Below the pieces are notes generated by a model. It did no database searches, was not told where the DNA came from, and saw nothing but the letters and a program-made list of their open reading frames with translations. 64,000 nt of DNA from Tomitella cavernea (lineage in GTDB: Bacteria > Actinomycetota > Actinomycetes > Mycobacteriales > Mycobacteriaceae), in the NCBI RefSeq assembly GCF_016599145.1, contig NZ_JAENKO010000005.1, forward strand, positions 1-64,000, in the 5' to 3' direction. This document shows, one piece after another, positions 1 to 10,828 of this stretch (positions are counted from its first letter, which is position 1; each line of letters begins with the position of its first letter). The translations under genes were made by a program, and so were the position numbers.

Positions 1-197
1 TTCACATCCGCACGCTCAGGCAGGGCATTTCCCGCACTATCGGTGACCAGATAAATACTCGTATACGTCGAGAACGCCTTGTTGTACTGCAACACCGTCA
101 CCGCCACGAACCCGATGACCAACGCGATGAGGACGACGCCCCAGATGCGCCGGCGCGGCACGGACGTCTCGAGCAGGGTGAATGATTCCGAACTCAA
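1..197 (-). CDS. MCE family protein, N-terminal part (cut by window edge)
   Basis: The last 197 bases of the minus strand encode the first 65 residues of an MCE/MlaD-type lipid-transport protein. A single membrane helix (about residues 19-37) is followed by the start of the MCE domain (FSTYTSIYLVTDSAGN, then LPERADVK). I chose a TTG start because AGGGG lies seven bases before it and no better start is in frame. MCE proteins normally form hexameric rings that move lipids across the envelope and follow yrbE permease genes. Here the upstream neighbour is an SMR pair, so this looks like the first gene of its unit; whether other mce genes follow lies outside the window. Confidence 0.8.
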   Translation of the reverse strand, partial: MSSESFTLLETSVPRRRIWGVVLIALVIGFVAVTVLQYNKAFSTYTSIYLVTDSAGNALPERADV

Positions 198-424
198 TAT
201 CTGGCCCCTGCGCGTCGTCCGTCTGCGGTCTTCACGCCCGCGGCCCGGCAGGCGCTGCAGGCGCGAAGATTGCTGTACCTGTCGGTATCACGATAACGGT
301 GTGCGCGGCGTCCTCCGCGGGGGGTATCCGACGTCCCTACCCGCCTGACATTCTTCGTGATACACGTCACGACCTGCGCAAACAGTGCTGTCACGCACTT
401 TTCGGCGGAGGGGCGCCCGCCGCG

Positions 425-739
425 TCAGCCGATCTCGACGAGCACGACGCCCGCGGCGATCACGCCGATGCCGACGAGCATGCGCCTCGTGAGCGGGTCG
501 CCCCAGATCGCCCGGGCCAGGAGGGCCACCATCGCGATGCCGGTGGCCGTCCAGATGCCGTAGGCCACGCCGATCGGCATCCCGGCCTCCAGCGCGCCGC
601 CGAGGAACCCGAAGGCGAGCACGTAGCCGAGCACCACGGGCAGCAGCCACGACTTCCTCTCCAGTCCCCTCGAGGCGCGCAGCGACAGGGTCGCGAACAG
701 TTCGGCGGCGATGGCGGCGGCCAGCCACACCCCCGCCAT
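425..739 (-). CDS. SMR-family transporter subunit (second of a pair)
   Basis: A 104-residue protein with four predicted membrane helices and the essential membrane glutamate of small multidrug resistance proteins at residue 13. The ATG shares one base with the stop codon of the upstream SMR gene (TGATG), so the two are translationally coupled. Paired SMR genes of this layout (EbrAB, MdtIJ type) usually make a heterodimer. Substrates could be quaternary ammonium compounds, polyamines or guanidinium-like cations; sequence alone does not say which. Confidence 0.85.
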   Translation of the reverse strand: MAGVWLAAAIAAELFATLSLRASRGLERKSWLLPVVLGYVLAFGFLGGALEAGMPIGVAYGIWTATGIAMVALLARAIWGDPLTRRMLVGIGVIAAGVVLVEIG

Positions 740-1089
740 CAGGGCACCAGTTCGGTCGCGTCGCGGTCGGAGCCGGGAGACCCGGTCTCCACGAGCACCA
801 CCCCGATGATGATCAACGCGATGCCGGCGATCGCCGCGGCACTGAGCGTCTCGCCGAAGATCACGGTGGCGAGCATGGCAGTGAGGGCGACGCCGCTTGC
901 ACCCCAGATGCCGTAGACGACGCCGATCGGCAATCCCGACCGCAGCAGCCACGACAACAGTGCGAAGGCGGTGACATATCCGGCGGCGACCAGTGCGTAC
1001 CACGCGGCGTGGTCGGTCGCTGCACGCAGCGACATGGTGCCGAGCACCTCGGCCCCGATGGCACCGACGAGCATCAGCCACCTGGACAT
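739..1089 (-). CDS. SMR-family transporter subunit (first of a pair)
   Basis: A 116-residue four-helix SMR protein with the conserved glutamate at residue 14. The ATG at 1089 is chosen because CAGGAG sits just upstream; longer in-frame forms lack a ribosome site and read as arginine-rich non-protein. It differs from its downstream partner by a polar C-terminal tail (GSPGSDRDATELVP). Coupled expression and divergence of the two subunits suggest an asymmetric heterodimeric pump driven by proton exchange. Confidence 0.85.
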   Translation of the reverse strand: MSRWLMLVGAIGAEVLGTMSLRAATDHAAWYALVAAGYVTAFALLSWLLRSGLPIGVVYGIWGASGVALTAMLATVIFGETLSAAAIAGIALIIIGVVLVETGSPGSDRDATELVP

Positions 1090-1273
1090 ACCCGCTCCTG
1101 TATCACGTCCGCACGGTCGATGGGCGCACACCGCGTGGAAGGTCACCGGCCGTTCTCCGAGGCGACGCGCAGGGTGCATGTCCGACGATACGGGCACTGC
1201 CGGAGTCGCCGGCACGTGTGCCCGACGTTTCGCGTGTCCGCGGAAGCTCTGTCGGAGGTTCGGCTGTGGACGT

Positions 1274-1633
1274 CTACTCCCACGCCTGCCGGGAATCGAG
1301 GTGCCGACGCAATTCCATGGCGTCGTGCAGAACCCGACCGACGACGAGCACCCCGCGGTCCTCCCGGCAGATCAGGAAGTGACGCGGACGGTGGACGGTT
1401 CCGCCCGGAGACCGGGTGCGGCTCTGCATCAGATGCCGGGAGAAAACGCCCTCACCCAGCTCGGGCCGGTCCCTCCGCCCGACTCCGGCACCGGGGGCGG
1501 CAGCATCGCGGAAAGCCGCGACGATGAGGGCCACGTAGCGCTTGCGCGCCTCCTCGCCGAATCGCTCATGAGACCAGGCGAGGATCGAGATGATGTCGTC
1601 TTCGGCGGCGTGGGTGAGTCGATACGCGGGCAT
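1274..1633 (-). CDS. parE: RelE/ParE-type toxin
   Basis: A 119-residue protein with the ParE/RelE pattern: an N-terminal MPAYRLTHAAEDDI segment, a helix rich in Arg and Tyr (EEARKRYVALI), a central GVGRRDRPELGEGVFSRHL region and a C-terminal VLVVGRVLHDAMEL strand-helix. The start overlaps the antitoxin stop codon by one base (TGATG). ParE toxins usually poison DNA gyrase, which is notable beside the gyr genes, but that is a family inference. No truncation is visible, so the pair may be active. Confidence 0.85.
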   Translation of the reverse strand: MPAYRLTHAAEDDIISILAWSHERFGEEARKRYVALIVAAFRDAAAPGAGVGRRDRPELGEGVFSRHLMQSRTRSPGGTVHRPRHFLICREDRGVLVVGRVLHDAMELRRHLDSRQAWE

Positions 1634-1920
1634 CAGTCCGGCGATGACGTCCCGGCCGCGCGGACGCCGAGTTGCCCGAGGAAGTGGTCGAGGGACCGGT
1701 CATCGACGTCGTCGAAGCGTCCCGACGCCAAATCAGACCAGCCCTCCTCCGCGGCGCGGCGCAGAACGGCGACTCTGGCGGCCTCTTCCGCCTCCTCCCG
1801 CTCCAAGAGCCGAAGGCCCTCGCGCAGAACCTCGCTCGCATTCTGGTACCGCCCGGACGTCACGAGCGAGTCGACCCACTCGTGCTGGTGCTGAGTCAGG
1901 ACCACGTTCCTCGTCGCCAC
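1633..1920 (-). CDS. parD: ParD-type antitoxin
   Basis: A 95-residue antitoxin with an N-terminal ribbon-helix-helix DNA-binding region (MATRNVVLTQHQHEW, then GRYQNASEVLREGLRLLE) and an acidic C-terminal part that would wrap the toxin. I prefer the GTG at 1920 over the ATG at 1935: GGAGGTGAT lies eight bases before the GTG, and family members begin with the same MATRN motif. The gene comes before the toxin, as is normal, and probably represses its own promoter. Confidence 0.85.
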   Translation of the reverse strand: MATRNVVLTQHQHEWVDSLVTSGRYQNASEVLREGLRLLEREEAEEAARVAVLRRAAEEGWSDLASGRFDDVDDRSLDHFLGQLGVRAAGTSSPD

Positions 1921-1935
1921 GTGGATCACCTCCAT

Positions 1936-1950
1936 TGGCGTTATATGCCA
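1936..1950. promoter_or_regulatory. Inverted repeat upstream of parDE, candidate operator
   Basis: TGGC-GTTATAT-GCCA forms an inverted repeat 16 bases before the chosen parD start, with a TATA-like centre on the minus strand (TATAAC). The position suits a -10 region covered by the ParD repressor. Inferred from position and symmetry only. Confidence 0.4.
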
Positions 1951-1988
1951 GTGCGGGCCGCCCTCGATATCGGCTCAGCCCGCACGCG

Positions 1989-2396
1989 TCAGCCGATGTC
2001 GAGGGCGGAGAGCAGCACCGTGACCACCGTCGCGACCGCGAGCACGCCGTGCAGGCCCACGACGGCGACGGGGAAGCCCTTCTCCGGCGCGGCGTCGGCG
2101 CCGGATGCGGTGCCCTGGTAAACGGGGAGCCAGCGCGCCACCATGGCGAAGCCGGCGAGCGCGATGACGACCAACAGGGCGAACGACACCCACGCCAACG
2201 CGTCGGCATCGATGACGACGTAGATGATCCACAGGACCAGCCCCGCCGCGGCCAGCAGGAAGTGGGCGAACACGACCGGCGCGGGCAGGCGGCTGCCGCC
2301 GCCGGGCTTCGCGCCGCCGCCGGCGATCCATTTGGCCAACAGGATGAATCCGCCGATGGCCGTGATGATCCAGAGGACGAGTGCGGCGATCTCCAT
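1989..2396 (-). CDS. Four-helix membrane protein of unknown function
   Basis: A 135-residue protein with four hydrophobic segments (about 3-22, 42-63, 68-88 and 110-132) joined by short polar loops, one of them glycine-rich (GGGAKPGGG). GAAGGAG lies before the ATG. I do not recognise the family. It is followed upstream by the DUF2231 membrane protein and folE in the same direction, so it may belong to that unit. Confidence 0.7.
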   Translation of the reverse strand: MEIAALVLWIITAIGGFILLAKWIAGGGAKPGGGSRLPAPVVFAHFLLAAAGLVLWIIYVVIDADALAWVSFALLVVIALAGFAMVARWLPVYQGTASGADAAPEKGFPVAVVGLHGVLAVATVVTVLLSALDIG

Positions 2397-2478
2397 GACA
2401 GTGCTCCTTCGGTAGGGATTCGGCGGGCGGCGCTGCCGCAGCGTCGAAGTCGTGTGTGCGGCGCCCTACGCGCGGGCG

Positions 2479-3006
2479 TCAGCGGCGGAAGCCGTCGGCC
2501 TGGGTGCACTCGTCCACCACACGGACCCCGTAGCGGTAGGCGAGCTTTCCGCCCAGAGCGCCGGCGGCCACGAGCACGACCAGGCAGACGATGGTGAGCA
2601 CCAGCGGGCCCGTGCCCACCGTGCCGTCGAGCCCCGAGGCCGTGCGCCACCAGAAGTCCAGGGCGAACCCGACGGTGACCGCGAGCATCAGCGACATGTG
2701 CGTGAGCCCGGTGCGTAACGCCTTCGTCCCGGTGGGGATGGCGAGCAGGTCGAGGAAGCCGACCGTGGCCGCGGCGAGTGCGCCGAGCACCCCCACCGCG
2801 ATAAGCCAGGCTGCGCCCTTGTTGAGAAAGTCCGGGTCGCCGACGATGAACGATCCGATGTCGAACACCAGCGACGCCGCCCAGGTGCCGATGGGGATCG
2901 TCACCAGGATCGGGTGGAACGGGTGCCCGTACGGTCCCGTGAGTACCGCGCTGACCGGCTGCTTCGCCTGCAGCGCGTACTCGGTGGGGATGATCTGCTC
3001 ACTCAT
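2479..3006 (-). CDS. DUF2231 family membrane protein
   Basis: A 175-residue protein with four membrane helices and the PFHPILVTIPIGTWAASLVFD motif region typical of DUF2231. The first loop carries a conserved HP..H-like patch (GHPFHPI, residues 27-33). Members of this family are often found with oxidases and heme- or redox-related genes, but their role is unknown. It lies 33 bases behind folE and probably shares its transcript, so both may respond to the divergent cysteine-rich regulator. Confidence 0.8.
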   Translation of the reverse strand: MSEQIIPTEYALQAKQPVSAVLTGPYGHPFHPILVTIPIGTWAASLVFDIGSFIVGDPDFLNKGAAWLIAVGVLGALAAATVGFLDLLAIPTGTKALRTGLTHMSLMLAVTVGFALDFWWRTASGLDGTVGTGPLVLTIVCLVVLVAAGALGGKLAYRYGVRVVDECTQADGFRR

Positions 3007-3039
3007 GGCGGACTCCAGTGCCGGATTGCGGTCGAGGGT

Positions 3040-3675
3040 TCAATGGCGGATGAGGCCGAGGAACTCGCGCCGCGCCGCGCCGTCCTCACGCAACAGTCCG
3101 CGCATGGCCGACGTGGTCGTACGGGTGCCGGCGGCGTGGACGCCGCGAATGGACATGCACATGTGCTCGGCCTCGATGACGACGCCGATCCCCCGCGGCG
3201 ACAGGTTCTCGCCCAGCCAGTCGGCTACCTGCATGGTCAACCGCTCCTGCGCCTGCAGGTCGCGGGCGAACAGCTCGACGACGCGGGCCGGCTTGGACAG
3301 CCCGAGGATGCGCCCGCCGGGCAGGTAACCCACGTGCGCCACCCCGCGGAACGGCAGCATGTGGTGCTCGCACAGCGAGGTCATGGGGATTTCGCGCGCC
3401 AGCACCAGCTCGTGGTAGCCCGAATCGTTGGGAAAGGTGGTGGGGTCGAACTCCCGCGGCGTCAGCAGTTCCCGGTAGGCGTCCGCCACCCGGCGAGGCG
3501 TCTCACGCAGATGCTCGTCCTCGGGGTCGCGGCCCAGGGCACGCAGCAGGTCCGCCACGGCCCGGCCGGCCGCGTCGCCGTCGATTGCGGGGCGCACACG
3601 CGCCGCGCGCAGTTGCCGCCCATATCGGGGGTCGTCCGGCTGTACGCCGACGTCGACAAGGGATGAAACCGTCAT
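3040..3675 (-). CDS. folE: GTP cyclohydrolase I
   Basis: Catalyses GTP to 7,8-dihydroneopterin triphosphate, the first step of folate and tetrahydropterin synthesis. All zinc ligands are visible: Cys102 and His105 in SLCEHHMLPF, and Cys173 in AEHMCMSIRGV. The 211-residue length is normal. In most Mycobacteriales the housekeeping folE follows ftsH in a folate operon; here it stands alone behind a divergent regulator, so this may be a second, regulated copy. Checking the rest of the genome would settle that. Confidence 0.93.
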   Translation of the reverse strand: MTVSSLVDVGVQPDDPRYGRQLRAARVRPAIDGDAAGRAVADLLRALGRDPEDEHLRETPRRVADAYRELLTPREFDPTTFPNDSGYHELVLAREIPMTSLCEHHMLPFRGVAHVGYLPGGRILGLSKPARVVELFARDLQAQERLTMQVADWLGENLSPRGIGVVIEAEHMCMSIRGVHAAGTRTTTSAMRGLLREDGAARREFLGLIRH

Positions 3676-3758
3676 GGGACCTCGCTCGGAAGGGTGCTTC
3701 GCGTCACCGCCTACGTTCTAAAACCTGCACTTATTGACGATAGATGTGAAGAAGTTGT

Positions 3759-3774
3759 ACCAAGCCGTCTTGGT
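3759..3774. promoter_or_regulatory. Perfect palindrome ACCAAG-CCGT-CTTGGT between folE and the HTH regulator
   Basis: Six-base arms with a four-base spacer lie in the 113-base gap between the divergent folE and regulator genes, 14 bases before the regulator start. A TTGACG hexamer at 3734-3739 is close by. The position is that of an operator for the regulator acting on itself and on folE-DUF2231. Confidence 0.5.
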
Positions 3775-3788
3775 TTTACACTGGGGAT

Positions 3789-4484
3789 ATGGAATCCATG
3801 CACAAGCGTGGCGGGTCCGGCGACGGGACTGCAGACGTCGCGGCGGTCTCGGCGCTCGACGAACCCACCCGCGGGCATCTGTACGACCTGATCTGCGATG
3901 CCGCGGTTCCGATCGGCCGCGACGAGGCCGCAAACGCGCTCGGGATTCCGCGCAAGACGGCGGCATTCCACCTGGACAAACTCGCCGAGGTCGGGCTGTT
4001 GGAGATCAGCTTCGCCCGGCGGGGCGGACGCAGAGGGCCGGGGGCTGGCCGGCCGTCGAAGTTCTATCACCGCGCACAGCGTCAGATCGCCGTGCAGATT
4101 CCGGCGCGTGCCTACGAAATGGCCGGGAAACTCCTCGCCGACGCGGTGGCAGAGTCTGAGCGCACAGGTGACTCCGCGCTGAGGTGCCTGTCACGCGGCG
4201 CGGCCGCGTTGGGCCGCGAGATCGGCGCCGGTTCGGGCGCGACCGTCGCCGACCTCATGGCGGTGCTCCGCAAGCACGGCTACGAGCCGCGGCTCGAGGA
4301 CGGGACGATCGTGCTGGCCAACTGCCCGTTCCACTCCCTGGTCCGGGATCACACCGCGATGGTCTGCGGAATGAACTTGGATCTCATCGGCGGCGCGATC
4401 GAGGGCGCACGCTGCGAGGGGTGCCATGCGCGACTCGAGCCGCACGACGGCTACTGCTGCGTGCGGATCGACCCGGCTTCCTGA
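3789..4484 (+). CDS. HTH regulator with cysteine-rich C-terminal domain (SufR-like, COG2345 type)
   Basis: A 231-residue protein. A winged HTH lies at about residues 22-95 (IPRKTAAFHLDKLAEVGLLE is the recognition region), followed by a GRPSKFY wing. The C-terminal half carries cysteines at 179, 193, 209, 212, 223 and 224, arranged as NCPFH, VCG, CEGC and YCC. This spacing recalls SufR-type regulators that bind an Fe-S cluster, so a redox, iron or NO sensor is likely. It is divergent from folE-DUF2231 with a palindrome between them. The ligand is unknown. Confidence 0.8.
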   Translation: MESMHKRGGSGDGTADVAAVSALDEPTRGHLYDLICDAAVPIGRDEAANALGIPRKTAAFHLDKLAEVGLLEISFARRGGRRGPGAGRPSKFYHRAQRQIAVQIPARAYEMAGKLLADAVAESERTGDSALRCLSRGAAALGREIGAGSGATVADLMAVLRKHGYEPRLEDGTIVLANCPFHSLVRDHTAMVCGMNLDLIGGAIEGARCEGCHARLEPHDGYCCVRIDPAS

Positions 4485-4505
4485 TCCCGCCCGCACCCGG
4501 TCACC

Positions 4506-5351
4506 TCAGCCGAAGATCTTCTCCGTGTACTTGGCGATGAGGCCGGTGTAGAACCGGGGCGCCGCGCGCACGAGCAGGTCGAGCGTCTTGGCGTCGTTGC
4601 CGACCAGAACGCGCGCGCGACCGGCTTCCACGCCGTCGATGATCGTGCGCGCGGCCTTGTCGGCCGGCAGCTTCAGCAGCTTGTCGTTGTAGGTGCGCAC
4701 ACGGACCCGGTCGCGGTCCGTCGGCTCCTCGCCGCGCGCCTCGGCCTGCGCGAGCGCCGCGGACGCGATGTTCGTCTTCACGCCGCCCGGGTGCACCACG
4801 GTGACGGCGACGGGCCGGTGATCGGCGAGCATCTCCGCACGCAACGTCTCGGTGAAGCCACGGACGCCGAACTTCGCCGTGCAGTACGGGCCCAGCTCCG
4901 GCTGCGCCATGATCCCGTTGAGGCTCGAGATGTTGATGACGTGGCCGTCACCCGATGCGATGAGGTGCGGCAGGAACGCCTTGGTGCCGTGGATGACCCC
5001 CCACAGGTTGATGCCGAGGACGCGGTCGAACACGGCATAGTCGGAGTCGAGGATCGAGTGGCTGCCTCCGGAGATGCCGGCATTGTTATAGATCTGGTGC
5101 ACCACGCCGAACCGGGCGACCACGTCGTCGGCGAAAGTGGCGACGTCGTCGCGGTTGCTCACGTCCAGGTGTGAGCCGGACGCCTCGGCGCCGAGGGCCC
5201 GCACCCGCCCCTCTGTCTGCGCGAGCCCCCGGTCGTCCACGTCGGCCAGCGCCAGTATCGCGCCCCGCCGCGCCAGTTCCAGCGCCAGCTCGCGCCCGAT
5301 ACCCGACGCCGCACCAGTGACCACCGCGACCTTGCCGCTTACGCTTCCCAT
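4506..5351 (-). CDS. Short-chain dehydrogenase/reductase
   Basis: A 281-residue classical SDR. The cofactor motif TGAASGIG is at residues 12-19, NNAG at 89-92, and the catalytic set is Ser142 (ISSLNG), Tyr156 and Lys160 (YCTAK). The acidic residue after the second strand (ALADVDD) favours NAD over NADP. The C-terminal 80 residues resemble the long-tailed SDRs of mycolate bacteria that act on lipid or alcohol substrates, but the substrate cannot be read. The ATG at 5351 follows GGAGAGG. Confidence 0.88.
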   Translation of the reverse strand: MGSVSGKVAVVTGAASGIGRELALELARRGAILALADVDDRGLAQTEGRVRALGAEASGSHLDVSNRDDVATFADDVVARFGVVHQIYNNAGISGGSHSILDSDYAVFDRVLGINLWGVIHGTKAFLPHLIASGDGHVINISSLNGIMAQPELGPYCTAKFGVRGFTETLRAEMLADHRPVAVTVVHPGGVKTNIASAALAQAEARGEEPTDRDRVRVRTYNDKLLKLPADKAARTIIDGVEAGRARVLVGNDAKTLDLLVRAAPRFYTGLIAKYTEKIFG

Positions 5352-5519
5352 CCGCGCCTCTCCGTTCCGCCGGCACCACACCCGGCGCTGTGGGTCTACA
5401 TCGGGGATTCCCGTCCGCACTGCGCACGACAGTATCGGACCGGACACCACGGCGTGCCGGTCCCGAGCTCCGGGGGTACGAGACCTGAATGCCGCCCCGT
5501 CCGGTGGTAGAACTGCGGT

Positions 5520-5894
5520 ATGGCGCATCTGACGGTGGAAGGCGAGGACCTGGTGGTGCGACTCTCCCCGATCGAAGTCGCCGGGGCCTTCCACCGCTCC
5601 CCGCGGGTTCCGCTGCGCTGCGTGACATCGGTCGAGCCGTCCGACCTCATGTGGGGGGAATTGCGCGGATTCCGCGCCCCCGGGACCGGCTTGCCGCGGG
5701 TGATCGCGCTGGGCACCTGGCGATCCGCCGGACACAAGGACTTCGTCGCCGTCTACAAGACCACCGGGGTGGTCGTCACGCTTGAGGACTCGGAGTGGTC
5801 CCGCCTGCTGGTGTCGTCCGCGGACCCGGACGCCGTGTGCACGCGGATCCGGCGACCGCGGCGCGGTCAGCCGTCCGCCGGGCCGGCCGAATGA
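5520..5894 (+). CDS. Conserved hypothetical protein, PH-like beta-rich domain
   Basis: A 124-residue soluble protein with alternating beta strands (LTVEGEDLVVRLSP, VPLRCVTSVEP, FVAVYKTTGVVVTLE), as in small bacterial PH-like proteins. There is no catalytic motif, signal peptide or membrane helix. It ends in a basic, Pro- and Gly-rich tail. It is divergent from the SDR gene across 168 bases, and no clear ribosome site precedes the ATG. Function unknown. Confidence 0.65.
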   Translation: MAHLTVEGEDLVVRLSPIEVAGAFHRSPRVPLRCVTSVEPSDLMWGELRGFRAPGTGLPRVIALGTWRSAGHKDFVAVYKTTGVVVTLEDSEWSRLLVSSADPDAVCTRIRRPRRGQPSAGPAE

Positions 5895-5939
5895 TCGCCG
5901 CCGCGCCCGCCAGACAGGTCCGCGCGGCGGTATCGGGCG

Positions 5940-5953
5940 GTTTCACGTGAAAC
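5940..5953. other. parS site (perfect)
   Basis: Exact GTTTCACGTGAAAC, the ParB-binding palindrome, in the short gap between the PH-like gene and the nitroreductase gene. Confidence 0.93.
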
Positions 5954-5978
5954 TTGCCGCGCCCGACGGTGTCCGCCG

Positions 5979-6605
5979 ATGGTCGCGGACGGCACGGTGA
6001 ACCATCGCCGCGACGAACCGCCCGGCCTCGACGCTGCGGGAGCGCTCCTTGCTGCCCGGGCGTCGACCAAGTCGTTCTCTGATGCCCCCGTGCCGGTACA
6101 GCTCCTCACCCGACTCCTCGCCGTCGCCGTTGGTGACCGTGCCGACGGCGGCCGCGCCTACCCCTCTGCGCACGCGCTCCACCCGGTGGACGTGTTCGTG
6201 GCGGTGGGCAAAGTCGACGGCCTGCAGGCAGGCGCCTACCGTTTCGACAATCCCGAGCATGCTCTGACCCCCGGTGCACGCGGCGACCACCGGCGCGCGC
6301 TGGCGCAGGCCACGCTCGACGCCGGGTGGGCAGCAGAATGCCCGGCGCTGCTCCTGCTGACGGCAGACCTCGATGCCGCCGACAGGGCATTCGACACCCA
6401 AGGCTCCGCACGTGGTTCGCGGTATTGTTGGATCGAAGTCGGCGCGATCGCCGAGAACATTCATATCTGCGCGGCCGCTCTGGGACTCGGCACTGTCTTT
6501 CTCGGCGGTATCGACGATGACGCGATGCGCACGGCTGCCGAGCCTATCGTCGAAGGATCCCGGTCCGTGCTGGGCCTGATGCCTCTCGGCTTCGCCGCAC
6601 GCTGA
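5979..6605 (+). CDS. Nitroreductase-fold / SagB-type oxidoreductase
   Basis: A 208-residue FMN-dependent nitroreductase-like protein. RASTKSFSDAPVPVQLLTRLL near the N-terminus matches the flavin-phosphate region (usually RRSxRxF), and ALGLGTVFLGG near residue 170 is the family's second conserved segment. PSAHALHPVDVFVAV resembles SagB dehydrogenases rather than classical NfsB enzymes. The substrate is unknown. The start is uncertain because no good ribosome site precedes the ATG; the first 20 residues may not be translated. Confidence 0.75.
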   Translation: MVADGTVNHRRDEPPGLDAAGALLAARASTKSFSDAPVPVQLLTRLLAVAVGDRADGGRAYPSAHALHPVDVFVAVGKVDGLQAGAYRFDNPEHALTPGARGDHRRALAQATLDAGWAAECPALLLLTADLDAADRAFDTQGSARGSRYCWIEVGAIAENIHICAAALGLGTVFLGGIDDDAMRTAAEPIVEGSRSVLGLMPLGFAAR

Positions 6606-6846
6606 CCCGCCGCCAGCACGAGCAACATCGCGCCCGACGAGGAGACGGCGAGGGCGGCGGCCAGGTTCGCGATCATCACCATGCGCAGTGCAGTGCGCAG
6701 CAGAAGACGTGCCAACAGGACGAAGATGAGTCCGGCCCGCAGGACGACGGCGATCCCGGTATCACGTCGATCACGGTCAACGGTGGCCTATGGCCGAACG
6801 GAGCGAGCGTTATACCCCGTCGAAGAAAAGTCCAACCGATGATGTT

Positions 6847-6920
6847 GTGGAGACTAGGGGAATCGAACCCCTGACCTGAAGCTTGCAAAGCTACCGCTCT
6901 ACCAACTGAGCTAAGTCCCC
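6847..6920 (-). tRNA. tRNA-Ala (TGC)
   Basis: A complete cloverleaf on the minus strand: acceptor GGGGACT pairs with AGTCTCC, anticodon loop TTTGCAA (anticodon TGC), T-loop TTCGAAT. No 3' CCA is encoded. It lies after tRNA-Ile, as in other Mycobacteriales downstream of gyrA. Confidence 0.95.
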
Positions 6921-7076
6921 GAGGTTGTGCCGCGTTGCGGTCCGGCACAGTTTACAGCCGGTGCCAGGTTTCCTGCCGATCGCGAAGGAAGACGAGGTAG
7001 CCGACAACGGCTGCGACCACAGCACCGGCGGGAAGGAGAAACCGCACGACCGGTGTCCCTTCGTCGGCGCCGAGGG

Positions 7077-7150
7077 TGGGCCTAGGAGGACTTGAACCTC
7101 CGACCTCTTCGTTATCAGCGAAGCGCTCTAACCGCCTGAGCTATAGGCCC
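7077..7150 (-). tRNA. tRNA-Ile (GAT)
   Basis: A complete cloverleaf: acceptor GGGCCTA with TAGGCCC, anticodon loop CTGATAA (anticodon GAT), T-loop TTCAAGT. CCA is not encoded. It is followed on the same strand by tRNA-Ala after 156 bases. Confidence 0.95.
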
Positions 7151-7181
7151 TCGAACGAATCCCGACACTACCGTACGCCTC

Positions 7182-7202
7182 CGCCCGATCCCAAATCGGG
7201 CG
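7182..7202 (-). terminator. Hairpin terminator behind the gyrA-DUF3566 unit
   Basis: A perfect eight-base stem CGCCCGAT / ATCGGGCG with a five-base loop lies 35 bases after the DUF3566 stop codon. It lacks a T-run, as is common in high-GC actinobacteria. Confidence 0.6.
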
Positions 7203-7237
7203 CCGACGAACGATGACGGTGCAGGTCGTCCACGTTT

Positions 7238-8311
7238 TCAGTCCCGGTCCGCGAGCGTCACTTCGACGCCGCCGACCATCTCGGAGGACATGTTGTAGAT
7301 GAAGGCGCCGAGCGTGCTCAGCGCGGTCATCAGCACGATGTTGATGATCCCGAGGATCGCCGCCACGCCGAAGACCTGCCCGGGCCCGACTAGCGCCGAG
7401 CTCGACTCTTCAGTGGAGATGATGTCGGACACACCGGAGTTGAGCCGGTCCCACACGCCCATGCCGTCGAGAACGACGTAGATGATGGCCACCGCCACCA
7501 TCCACACCAGAAACAGCGCCACCGAGACCACCAGCGACACCTTGAGGGCCGACCAGGGGTCGATGGACCGCAGCTGCATGGAGGCGCGCAGGGGGCCGCG
7601 CCCCCGCCGCTTGCCGACGGTGACGGCCGTGCGCTGATGCGGTTCGGGCTCGAGCTTCGTATCCGCCGGCGCGGGATGCCGCACCTTGCCCAGATCCGGC
7701 ATCTCCGTCGCCGCCAGGCTCGACCGGTCGATGTGGCTCGTGGGCCCGTCGATCCCGCCCCCAGGCTTGGTGGTCGCCGCCGGACCGCTCTCGGTGCCCG
7801 AGGACGCCGCAGCCGTAGTCTTCTTCGGTCCTCCGCTTGCCGGCCCCCCACCGGCCTCCCCGGGCTCCCTGCCCAGCAGCTTGGCCGCAGCCGTACCCGA
7901 AATGATGGGGCGCTTGGCCGGCTGCTGTTCGGCGCGCCTGGGCACGCTGGCGCTGGCCGAGGCGATCGTGCGGCCCTTGCGCGGGGCGTCAGCGCGCTGC
8001 GCTGTAGCTCCCGTCTCCGTCGCGGTCCGCTCCGCCGCCCCCTGCGCCGAGGGCGTGCCGACCCCGACCCCCGTGGCCTTCTTCGCCGCTGCGGCCGACG
8101 CCGTATCCGCTGATCCAGCGCCCTGTCCGGGCTTTTCCTGCTCCTCAGACATCTCGCGCTGGTGCACACGCTCCCGCATGCGCTCGGCCTCCTCGACGCG
8201 AACCCGCTGCGCCGGATCCTGCCCCTGCCCGGGGTCCGTCGTGGCAGCCCGTGGCTGCTCGGGCTTGGCGCCCGAGCCGGGGCGGGAGGCCGGCGTCTCG
8301 TCAGGGCTCAC
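7238..8311 (-). CDS. DUF3566 transmembrane protein (Rv0007-like)
   Basis: A 357-residue protein whose first 240 residues are a disordered Ala-, Pro-, Gly- and Glu-rich segment. The conserved DUF3566 core follows, with two membrane helices ([24 protein letters not shown] and a second around [21 protein letters not shown]). The GTG start directly abuts the gyrA stop codon, so translation is coupled. In Mycobacteriales this gene always follows gyrA; its role is unknown. A short [10 protein letters not shown] motif near the C-terminus is conserved in the family. Confidence 0.9.
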   Translation of the reverse strand: MSPDETPASRPGSGAKPEQPRAATTDPGQGQDPAQRVRVEEAERMRERVHQREMSEEQEKPGQGAGSADTASAAAAKKATGVGVGTPSAQGAAERTATETGATAQRADAPRKGRTIASASASVPRRAEQQPAKRPIISGTAAAKLLGREPGEAGGGPASGGPKKTTAAASSGTESGPAATTKPGGGIDGPTSHIDRSSLAATEMPDLGKVRHPAPADTKLEPEPHQRTAVTVGKRRGRGPLRASMQLRSIDPWSALKVSLVVSVALFLVWMVAVAIIYVVLDGMGVWDRLNSGVSDIISTEESSSALVGPGQVFGVAAILGIINIVLMTALSTLGAFIYNMSSEMVGGVEVTLADRD

Positions 8312-10828
<2,517 letters not shown>

